NCBI GenBank assembly: GCA_037447655.1
Contig: JBBHKE010001228.1
Span: 11,190-38,216 of the forward strand
DNA: 27,027 nucleotides
Direction of reading: 5' to 3'
From: Zygnema cylindricum
Lineage: Eukaryota > Streptophyta > Zygnematophyceae > Zygnematales > Zygnemataceae
Part shown: positions 19,251 through 27,027 of the stretch, one piece after another
Numbering within the stretch: position 1 is the first letter of the stretch
Layout of the letters: each line of letters begins with the position of its first letter
The notes under the pieces: generated by a model
What the model saw: only the letters and a program-made list of their open reading frames with translations
What the model was told of the DNA's origin: nothing
Database searches by the model: none
Made by a program: the position numbers and the translations under genes

Positions 19251-19419
19251 TTGTTTCCTGCAATACTAAGAAATAAGCCCATTGCCCAAGAATAAACATG
19301 AGCCAGTAGTAGAACGGCGCGATAACTCATCTTGAGCTACGAAATGACATAGATCAAAAAGGCATTTTTTCCATCCATCTGATGGACATCATGTTCAACC
19401 AATGCGACGAAAGTGTGAA

Positions 19420-19610
19420 TCTAAGTGAGGCAAGCACCTTGAGAATATGTTTCGATGCAATATATACCTTCAATTTTTGAAAAGGCTTTGGCCACCAAGC
19501 ATGCCTTGGGTTTACTGACAGATCCGGCTGCTTTTTGTTTAACACGAAAGACCCACTTAGAACCAATGGCTTTTGGCTTTGAGGAAGGGGAACAAGATTC
19601 CAAGTGTTGT
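19420..19610 (-). pseudogene. Copia RT N-terminal fragment
   Basis: The motif GSKWVFRVK, then GSVSKPKACLVAKAF, is the classic beginning of the copia reverse transcriptase. The following GVDYxETFSPV motif is present only in decayed form (GIYCIETYSQGA), and the catalytic centre is missing between here and the RNase H. Confidence 0.75.
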
Positions 19611-19639
19611 TCGATATGAGGGCGGAATACTTTGTTTCA

Positions 19640-20240
19640 ACGACACATTTCGAGGGTTGGGAGCCAGGGCGTTTCAGAGCGGAGTAGAGAGAGAGAGCGC
19701 GGCGGAGATTAGAGAGCGGATTTGAGGGAGAGGAGGGCGAATATTAGAGAGGTAGAGGCGTTACCTAAATAAGCGTAGGCGAAAGATGTATGACTTTATG
19801 GTTTCAATGAGGCGGGGAGGAGGGCCACGAGATCAGAAGGGTTTTGACAAGGCGGAATAAAAAGGATAGGAGTGGAAGATAAAAATGGTAGGGAATGTGA
19901 AGGGAGGGAGGTGGGAGCAAGTATACTTACGGGAAGGGAGGCAAAGAGAGGATTGTCTTCAAAGGTAGGGGGAGAGTAAGGGGTAGGAGGAGGGGAGGAT
20001 ATGTGGAGAGGATGAATGTGGATGAAGGCATTCAAAAAAGGAGCGTAAGGAAGAGACGGACCAGGAGGGGAATGAATGGACAAGTTAGAGGTGGGAGGCT
20101 TGGGAAAGAAGGCGAAACTGGGGAACCGGGAGAGAGAGAGAAAAATAAAGTCAAGTTCTATTTGGACGGGGGGAGAGGGAAAAAAAGGGAGGGAAAAGAG
20201 GAAGGCAACAAAGGAAGAAGGGATGGGAGGACGTGAGAGA
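19640..20240 (-). other. Low-complexity linker of the copia element
   Basis: Between integrase and RT the minus strand reads as a Pro/Ser/Phe-rich stretch, and the plus strand is purine-rich. This is the usual position of the variable copia inter-domain linker. Frames on the plus strand here are Gly/Arg/Lys-rich shadows. Confidence 0.5.
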
Positions 20241-20249
20241 GTTTGGAGG

Positions 20250-21043
20250 AGAGGGCATTCATTGAAGGCAACAACGTGAGTAATGATCACAAGATGTTGG
20301 GAAAGACACCAGATGCGGTAGGCCTTAAGGTTAGGATCATACCCGAAAAACATGTTGTGAAGTGCACGAGCAACCTATTTTCCGTTGGATTTGACGAGAT
20401 CCCTGTATCAAGCTGTGCAACCAAAGGTCCAAAGGTGGCGGACGTTAGGTTTTAAGAAGGACCACGCTTTTATGGGAGTAATGTTAGGTGTAGAGCTTCT
20501 TGAACATAAGTTGCGAAGATAGTTAGGGCATATAACTACCTCAGCCAAAAAATGTTAACGACAGGTTTGCAAAGTACAACATAGAGCGAGCAGGTATGAT
20601 TTAACCTTTCAGCAACATTGTTTTGTCGAGGAGTGTACGACGCACTTAACTGGTGTGCGATTCTACGACGAGCGGGATAGGTAGAAAACTGGTGGGACAT
20701 GAACTCGCCACCGTTGTCCGTTTGTAAAGTTTGATGCGCTTTTGGTGGAAAAATTTTGTAAGCAAAACGTCAAATTTTGTGACAGTGTAGACGTGAGACA
20801 AACGGATGGTATGATCAATGATAGCAACAGAGTACAACGTGTGCGTATGGGAGTGCGTGTGCGTATGGGAGTGCGTGTGCGTATGGGAGTGCATACCTCA
20901 GTGTGGATGAGAGCAAGTGGGTTTCTAACAATGATTTTCTTGACAGGAAAAGTGTAACGTGGCATTTTGCCTTGAACAGACCCATGACAAAAATCCAAAT
21001 TTTTGTTAGAAAAGAATTTAAGTCCGATTACAAGATTTGGCAA
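20250..21043 (-). pseudogene. Copia integrase fragments with 18-bp tandem expansion
   Basis: Recognisable pieces are the GAG-pre-integrase end (DFCHGSVQGKMPR), PLALIHTEVC before the first catalytic Asp region, DNGGEF (second Asp region), SYTPRQNNVAERLNH and the C-terminal FFGYDPNLKAYRIW. An 18-bp unit, GTGCGTATGGGAGTGCGT on the plus strand, is repeated about three times at 20838-20892 inside the core. The core is out of frame around it. Confidence 0.8.
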
Positions 21044-21060
21044 AGAAGTTAAACTAACGC

Positions 21061-21990
21061 TGTTTAACTAGCCATAGGGAAAGATATGCTAGCATTCAGT
21101 GGACAAGGATTATCAAGATGATAGGACCGTAAAAATACCAAATACAGGAAACAAATAACACTTTGAAATATTCTTCTAAAGAATGAAGTGGCTATAGTTT
21201 AGTAACACAATGTTTTTGGTAGAACTAAACTTAACGTTTCGAATTGCTATAACAATATAAAACTAGAAACACCAGTTGTGGGGAGTGACTGATAATTATT
21301 AATTCCAATTCAATTGCGAATGTGTGGAAGATAAAAAAAATGCCTAAAAAGCAACGTTAAAAAAGAGAAGAATAGAAAATCAACATTATTTACGCCATTT
21401 TGGGTTCAGAGGCCAAAAGAAAAAAAAGAAAGCTCCGAAATAGTGTTATTAGCCTTAATACACCATACATCCAACGAAAGTCAAAGGAACTTTAAAGACC
21501 ATGTCCTCTAAGCTTCAAATAGCATATTGAAAAAAAAGAAAGAAAAAAACTAAAACATTCTGTTGGGTTAACAGCGTCAAATAAAGGATAAAAAACACAC
21601 ACGCCTGAATAAAAAAATCACCACAAATGGGTCGATTAGTGTGAATACCACTTCTTTTACAAAACATTCAAAAAGACAAACTAACCTTCTATATCACTGC
21701 TGATTATCGATCTCCCAAGTGAACCAACTAACCACAGTACACTAAAGCACTAGTATCCTACCGGAATTTCTTGCAATATGCCAAAAACACAAAAAACATA
21801 ACGTTAATCCGAACTCATCTCCTCTCCTACATCACGACACACTGTCTATATACACTTCAAGCTCAACCGTATAAAGACGAATCTCCTTCGTTTTACTCAC
21901 CACTCGATAACCTCGACTTTTCTGCCGATTACTCAAAACTCCTACAACTATTTATGAAAAAGGATCACCTTCCTGGACTGGAACTAATCC
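21061..21990. other. AT-rich intergenic DNA, no gene supported
   Basis: A-rich sequence with no homology, tandem array or terminal repeat noticed. A plus-strand frame (21771-22043) ends in an LIP repeat (PLIPLIPLIPL) from a 10-bp-like CTAATCCCA repeat, and continues after one stop into a Cys/Asp-rich frame antisense to the next gene. I do not treat it as a gene. Confidence 0.4.
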
Positions 21991-22030
21991 CACTAATCCC
22001 ACTAATTCCACTACTAACCGCAGAAATTGA

Positions 22031-23588
22031 TCAGGATACATGACTGGGTGATCCCGATTCCGTTGTCTGTGACTGTAACTGTAACGGTACTGGCGACTGT
22101 AACGTCGACAACTGTGGCTGTGACGGTAAAGGCAATTGTAACTGTGATTGTTGTGACTGTGACTGTAATTGCGACTGTGACGGCTGTGATGATTGTAACT
22201 GTAACTGTGACTGTTGTACCTGTGACGACGGTAGCAGTACCTGTGACGAATGTGATGGTGAATGCGACGAATGTGATGGAGAATGTGACGACTGCAATGG
22301 TGACCGTGACGGTGACTGTGATGGTGACTGTGACGGTACTTGCGGTAACAAATGAATGGGAATAACGGGGAGCAAAACATTTCCGAAGGTCGGATCGACG
22401 GCTTTATAGTGGCCAGTAGCTCCGGCGTGAATGGCTCGTTGGATTGCGGCTTTTTTTGCCGCAGCTGCCCGGATATCCTCCGAGGATCGAGCTCCGGAAA
22501 CCGGGGGAGTCTCGGGATGTCGTCGACTGGCCTGCAAAACGGTAAACGGAAAACGGAAAACGGAAAAGGGAAAATGGTGAAAATGGAACATGGAAGACAG
22601 TGACAACGGAATGCAGAACACTGAAGATGGGAAGCGGGAAATGGTGAACATGGAAATGTCTCTAATTTCTGAATTTAAGAATTTATAAGACTACGAGCTT
22701 ATGAATTTATTAAGTTTATGAGAATATGAGATTCTGATTTTTGAATTGATGGATTTATGAAGCATGAATTTGTGACATCATGAATTTATGAGTTTCTGAA
22801 ATTATGAATTATTGACTCTGTGAAATCATGAAATATTACGAAATTAAGAGTTTATGAGTTTAAAGGTTATATGAATTCATTAAACTTATTGATTTATTAA
22901 ATTAAGTTTTTTATAAATGTAGTAATTTAAAAATTACCTTCAAAGGTCGAGCCTCGGCGGCAATTGCCGGTTGAGAATATCCACTTCTGCAAAACCCCAT
23001 TATATAATAATAGAAGTAATTAATAAAATAAAATAATTTTGATTTTGGGACAGTAAAAATATAATTAGGTGTAATTCTCATTATAATTATTAACAATTTT
23101 GGTATTGTTTTAATAGAAATACTAAATTCATCGAACCTCATTCATATACCTTTCTATTTTCTAAAACCTCATTTATGTGTTTTTTAATTCCAAAGAATTA
23201 AAATTCATTAAACCCCATTTATATACTTTTTGTTTGTTATATAGTTTTTATCTTTTTTATACTTTTAATATGGTATGTACTTTTTGTTTTTTATACACTT
23301 TTCCTCACAAAATTCATAAAATAAGGCTTTTAACATTTGAAGGAAATTAAGGAATTTAGGAAATTTGGTATCCAAAAAAGTTAAGTACAATTTTTATTCA
23401 TAACACTATATTTTAGAAAAGTACCAGAATTTTTTTAAAGCTACAATTTTTTTTAGAAGATTATAGAAATTCAAAAATGTGAAAATTGAAGCCACAATTT
23501 TTTGAAAGATAAAAAAAAAAAAAGGACGGTGAAAATAAGTAAATAAATAAATCCAAGAAAGCATAGTCTCCTTTAGTTTTCTTTTGTT

Positions 23589-23620
<32 letters not shown>

Positions 23621-23748
23621 TTAGAATTTCATTATTATTATATATATTTTTTTTATGCTGACCTGGCCGATTTGCCTCCGGCTGTATGCTGAGGAGAATT
23701 TGTTTCTGACAAAAAAAATAAAAGAAATGGAGAGAGTAAGAAAGAAAA

Positions 23749-23842
<94 letters not shown>

Positions 23843-24063
23843 ATTAAAATAATTAAATCGACCTAACTTTCCATCTGTCATAAAATAAATTAAATAAAAT
23901 CAGTATTACACAATATTAACATTAAAATTTATTTTTGTCCCGAACTGCATTACTAACCCTAACCTTTCATTTGTCCTGTAGTGGCCTTCGCCACACGTGC
24001 AGCCTGATTGGCTGAACTGCTGCCAGCTGGCATCCTCTCACGCACCCCCCCTTGAGAAGTCAT
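22031..24063 (-). CDS. Four-exon gene, 230-aa Ala/Lys-rich then Ser/Gln-rich protein
   Basis: Exons on the minus strand are 24063-23964, 23705-23663, 22986-22938 and 22531-22031 (100, 43, 49 and 501 nt). Introns have GT donors (AAAG|GTTAGG, CCAG|GTCAGC, GAAG|GTAATT) and CAG acceptors with pyrimidine tracts, and phases agree at every junction (1, 2, 0). The start is ATG 24063-24061, with an in-frame TAA six bases upstream; ATG 24033 is an alternative. The first ~110 residues are Ala/Ser/Lys-rich (NQAARVAKATTG, EDIRAAAAKKAAIQRAIHAG, GHYKAVDPTFGN). The last exon becomes a Ser/Gln/Pro/His repeat (SQSPSQSPSRSP) from a GTCACA/GTTACA-type DNA repeat. No family is recognised; it is likely disordered, perhaps nucleic-acid or scaffold related. 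A (GGAAAAC)n run and TATGAATT-rich DNA lie in the introns. Confidence 0.68.
22044..22354. repeat. Degenerate TGTGAC/GTCACA short-period repeat in the last exon
   Basis: Plus-strand TGTGAC, TGTAAC and GGTGAC hexamers in a three-base phase fill this stretch. On the minus strand they encode the Ser/Gln/Pro/His tail. On the plus strand one frame reads as an almost pure Cys/Asp/Asn/Gly polymer without stops. Expansion and drift of one short unit explain both. Confidence 0.8.
23586..23620. repeat. Poly-T tract
   Basis: About 33 consecutive T (plus strand) inside the second intron of the minus-strand gene. It could be the poly-A tail scar of a retrotransposed sequence, but no body is recognisable. 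Confidence 0.6.
23752..23832. repeat. (TA)n microsatellite in first intron
   Basis: About 80 bp of pure TA in the first intron of the minus-strand gene. Repetitive Tyr-Ile frames through it are artefacts. Confidence 0.9.
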
Positions 24064-24276
24064 TATTTATCTCTCTCTCTCCTCCCTCTCCTCCCTCTAC
24101 GCGCTCTCCTCGCTCTCCTCCCTCTCCTCCCTCTCCTCTCCGCCCTCCACTCTCCTCCCTCTACTCCCACTCCTCTCTCCTCCTCCTCCCTTTCCTCTCC
24201 TCTTCCTCTTTCCGCAGTCCCCCTTTAGGACTTTCCTCGTTTTTTCCTCTTCGTCCTCCCCCGAATTGAAAGCGTA

Positions 24277-24372
24277 CGTACCAAAAATAGAACGTACTAA
24301 AAATAGAGCGTACTAAAAATATAACGTACTAAAAATAGAGCGTACTAAAAATATAACGTACTAAAAATACAA
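24277..24372. repeat. 16-bp tandem repeat, six copies
   Basis: Six head-to-tail units of CGTACYAAAAATANAN cover exactly 96 bp. Units 2 to 5 alternate TAGAG and TATAA endings, so a 32-bp higher-order unit was duplicated. Confidence 0.92.
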
Positions 24373-24401
24373 CCTTCCCATCGCCGTTCTCCATATGAAA
24401 A

Positions 24402-24842
24402 TCGGACAAGTGTGTATGAAGAAAATATGTTTTTAGTGGCGAAAAAAATCTTAACACTAGGTGTACCTGTCCAATTTTCAATTTGAGACTGCCAATCAGA
24501 AGCTGAGCATCCTAACTTTCAATCCCAACCGTCAGATCCATAATCTGACAAGTGTGTACGAAGAAAATATGTTTTAAGTGGCGAAAAATACATTAACACT
24601 AAAAGCGATTCACGGCGTACTGTATTTGTCGGTGCGAACGGAGGTTTTGAATATAAGAAAACCCTAATTGTTTACGAATTTGTACATGTGAACTGTTTGT
24701 CATTACGTACGGAGGTTTGGATCTAAAACATTTTTTTCCGTGCGCACTTGTCCAATTTTCGATTGGAGACCGCCAATCGGAAGGTGAGAACCTTGCCTTT
24801 CAATCGCAACTGTCGGATGAGCAATCCGACAGGTGTGCACGG
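24402..24842. repeat. Tandem diverged repeats with inverted arms (MITE-like)
   Basis: GACAAGTGTGTAYGAAGAAAATATG...TAACACTA occurs at about 24404 and 24545. TGTCCAATTTTCRATTTGAGAC-type sequence, followed by GCCAATCRGAAG and CAAC(C/T)GTC(A/G)GAT, occurs at about 24468 and 24748. Each of the second type is flanked by inverted arms. The clearest is 24738-24842, where CCGTGCGCACTTGTCC pairs with CGACAGGTGTGCACGG. Confidence 0.7.
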
Positions 24843-25074
24843 AGGACAGATACTAGCAAATTAGCAACACACCTTATAACTGAACTTGCCAGCCACGTAC
24901 AGCGCTTTCCATTCGTATTCGCACATTCGAAGTTTTGTTTTGTGCACGTTTGGAAATCTTGAACCACACCATATTTCGCTGGTAGAGCAAGTTTTGGTGA
25001 ATTTGTGCCACGTGGCGCAAGGTTGAGTAAAGTTGACTTTTTCTTGCCGGCACACTGGATGCGGCCACGTGGAT

Positions 25075-26401
25075 ATGGCGGAGGCTATTTCAGGTGAGAT
25101 AGGGAAAACTTGGAAACCATTTGTAATGTGGAGTATTCGACATTGTATTACATTGGAACGTCACATTGGTATTTACATAAAATGGATTTACAAATATGGT
25201 ATTAATATTATTATTATTATTACTATTACATGGTATTATTATTATTATTTATGGTATTATTTGCAAATTAGGTGCATACGAATATGGTGTTTACGGTATA
25301 AAGAGTATAAATTTCAATGGAAAATTGAGGGACATGGAATGTAATGTACGGAAAATTGAAAATTGCTTTTATGGTGTACGGATTACGGAAATTGGAACAT
25401 AAAGTTTGAGGAACATGGACATGGTTCATATTGGTATATGGAGAAAAATATTTGATGTGAAAATAACGATTGTGATAAATTTATGCTTGACATTCTTGTA
25501 AAATGCATGCATGGTTGAATTATTACTTTATTGTAAAATAGAAAAAAACAACATTTTCTGACATTTTTTTTTTTGTAAAATGTCTAAATATCATAAATGA
25601 AATGGGAAAAAATGGAATGATAAATTGTGATAAGATTTAGGCTCAAGATTCTTGGAAAATTACGTATAATATATTGTACATATTTTCTAAACACCTAATT
25701 TAAACATACTTAAATTAAATTAGTTAATTTTAAAAGACCTTATTTAATAAAACCTATTCATTTCAAAAAACATAATTTAAAAAGACCTAATTCGAAAACA
25801 ACCAATCATTCAAAGACATATAATCATTTAAAAACACCTAATCTAATGATAAATAATTAAAAGTAATATAATGTAATAATATAATAATAGTATAATAATA
25901 TAATTATTTAACATGATGGATACACATTGATGACCTAATTTAAAGAACCCACTTAAAATGCCTATCAATCCATCTCTGTCAAATCCCTTAATAAACCAAG
26001 ATCCGGCATATCGCATAATCATCTCCACTAAAAATCGATCAAATAATGTTTTCTCAAAAAAGGACAAAAAAAAAAAAAAACACTTATTTTAACAAAACTT
26101 TCACAGAAAATTTAACTGAAGATTTAGAGGAGAATTTGAGTGAAAATTCAACGGATATTATTTATTTATTTTATTATTTATTTATTTAATATTTTTTTTT
26201 TTTTCCGGGCAGTGGCAGTAGAGGAGCATCACGAAAAATTGCGACGTTTTGTCGACGAATGGAGTATTCGAGGGGGTAAACTTTTACAGGTTTTTTATTT
26301 ATTTATTTTTATCTATTTATTTTTTTCTTGTTGTTTGTTTATTTAAGAAAGAGCTGAAAAAAAGCTAGTCTACTTTATGAAGAAAATTTTGTTTTTTTAC
26401 T

Positions 26402-26478
<77 letters not shown>

Positions 26479-26927
26479 AAGTTAAGAAAAAATCAGTCAA
26501 ATTTTATGATTGAAAGCTTAATATCCACACCTTCTTTTTTCTTTTTCTCAAGTTATTCTTTTATTTATTTATTTGAGAATTTGTTTATTTATTTATTCAT
26601 CTGTTGATTTATTTATTTACTTTTTTTTATTTATTTGTCTGTTTATATTTGTTTATCTGTTTATCTATATATTTATTTATTTGTTTTTATGTTTATTTTT
26701 TCCAGAAATTCGGTGGTATTTCGACTCCTTTGGGAAATATTTCAGGCGACTTTTGGAGAGATCCGATAAAAAACGAAAGCGAAAATCGAGAATTTATTTC
26801 AATTCCCGATTTAATTAAAACCGGAAATAATGTTTCTTTCGGGAAATTAATTACTGTTTTGGGATATCTCTGTTGCGAAATATCGAACGTTCACAATCGG
26901 GTCAGTTTTCGTTTTTTATGTTTTTTT

Positions 26928-26974
<47 letters not shown>

Positions 26975-27027
26975 ACTCTCTCTCTCTCCCTCTCTCTCTC
27001 TCTCTCACTCTGTGTCTCTCTCTATCT
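25075..27027 (+). CDS. Partial gene, first three exons of an unrecognised protein
   Basis: Three exons can be defined: 25075-25093 (MAEAIS plus one base, donor CAG|GTGAGA), 26213-26289 (after TTTTCCGGGCAG; donor ACAG|GTTTTT) and 26706-26900 (after TTTTTTCCAG; donor CGG|GTCAGT). Phases match (1, 0, 0) and the joined frame is open for 97 codons. Exon 2 encodes a charged helix (EEHHEKLRRFVDEWSIRGGK). Exon 3 encodes STPLGNISGDFWRDP, FISIPDLIKTG and a hydrophobic VLGYLCCEISNVHN. It continues past the window. No stop-free alternative ATG lies upstream in frame after TGA 25024-25026. The family is not recognised. G-boxes lie just upstream. It is divergent from the four-exon minus gene. Confidence 0.65.
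25100..26205. other. Large AT-rich first intron of the plus gene
   Basis: Contents are low-complexity: TATTAT-type repeats at about 25195-25260, short repeats of ACCTAATTTAAA-like words at 25690-25850, and a TTTATTTA tract before the acceptor. No other gene is supported. Confidence 0.5.
26408..26476. repeat. (TA)n microsatellite in second intron
   Basis: Pure TA tract in the intron between exons 2 and 3 of the plus gene, followed by a TTTATTTA-rich stretch up to the exon 3 acceptor. Confidence 0.9.
26931..27027. repeat. (CT)n microsatellite at the window end
   Basis: A CT-rich tract of ~95 bp begins about 30 bp after the exon 3 donor and runs to the end of the window. It is intronic. Confidence 0.85.

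Larger units (their letters stand above)
18600..21060 (-). mobile_element. Degenerate Ty1/copia retrotransposon (pol remnants and 3' LTR start)
   Basis: Reading leftwards on the minus strand, the order is integrase, integrase C-terminus, start of RT, RNase H, polypurine tract, LTR start, which is the copia order. The polypurine tract GAAGGGGGG occupies 18760-18752 and overlaps the pol stop. The LTR would begin TGTTTAGGG at 18751. I could not find the other LTR or gag up to 21770, so the 5' part is lost. The central RT, including its catalytic YVDD, is deleted. Multiple frameshifts and two tandem expansions make it inactive. Confidence 0.8.
24064..25074. promoter_or_regulatory. Divergent intergenic region with repeats and G-boxes
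   Basis: This ~1-kb region lies between the start of the minus four-exon gene and the start of the plus gene. It holds a CT-rich leader of the minus gene (24068-24255), a 16-bp tandem array, two inverted-repeat elements, and G-box sites next to the plus gene: palindromic GCCACGTGGC at 25007-25016 and GCCACGTGG at 25064-25072. CACGTG also occurs at 23994-23999, within exon 1 of the minus gene. G-boxes are bound by plant bHLH/bZIP factors; co-regulation is inference. Confidence 0.5.

Noticed and set aside
20003-20279. Plus-strand Arg/Gly-rich frames
   Set aside because: They are antisense to the copia linker, which is in the right order with integrase and RT on the minus strand.
22044-22354. 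Plus-strand Cys/Asp-rich frame as a metallothionein-like gene
   Set aside because: It has no start codon in frame after the TGA at 22041 and arises from a TGTGAC repeat. The minus strand has supported exons across it.
23621-23881. Tyr-Ile repeat frames (also near 26377 and 8324)
   Set aside because: They are translations of (TA)n microsatellites.
23950-23965. AACCCTAACC as an interstitial telomere repeat
   Set aside because: Fewer than two units of the plant heptamer are present, and it overlaps a splice donor of the minus gene. Chance is likely.

Overview
The window looks like nuclear DNA of a plant-type (streptophyte) eukaryote with a bacterial fragment at its left edge. The evidence is short exons with GT-AG introns, a CGFS glutaredoxin exon that resembles plant GRXS17, a plant-style Ty1/copia element, G-boxes (GCCACGTGGC), CT-rich 5' leaders, and long AT-rich spacers with (TA)n, (CT)n and poly-T tracts. 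An alga or other early-diverging streptophyte would fit, but that is inference.

Layout. 1-2420: Rickettsiaceae-like DNA with decayed murC and murB, intronless and frameshifted. 2422-2620: a (TA)n tract between 29-bp direct repeats, at the bacterial/host junction. 2622-7872 and 8575-10384: two copies of one ~1.7-kb segment, each carrying the same terminal glutaredoxin exon. The first copy is split by a 3.5-kb non-LTR retrotransposon (zinc finger, RT, restriction-like endonuclease) with a short target-site duplication. The second copy preserves the empty site and carries a 3' stub of the same family elsewhere. A GC-rich 50-bp minisatellite lies between the copies. 10945-12390: a decayed, 5'-truncated relative of that retrotransposon on the other strand. 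13988-17913: a lineage-specific cluster of three paralogous membrane-protein genes (A on minus, B and C on plus). They share a transit-peptide-like N-terminus and a duplicated bidirectional promoter block; a MITE has landed in front of B, and B is truncated at a (GA)n tract. 18255-18554: a small single-helix ORF. 18600-21060: a wrecked Ty1/copia pol on minus. 22031-24063: a four-exon gene on minus (230 aa, Ala/Lys-rich then Ser/Gln/Pro-rich). 25075 to the window end: the first three exons of a plus-strand gene, divergent from it across a ~1-kb repeat-rich promoter region.

Function. No operon-like cooperation is visible. The best candidates for real, expressed host genes are paralogs A and C, the four-exon minus gene and the right-edge plus gene; I recognise none of these families. 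The glutaredoxin exons lack the rest of their gene. The mobile elements and mur genes all look dead.
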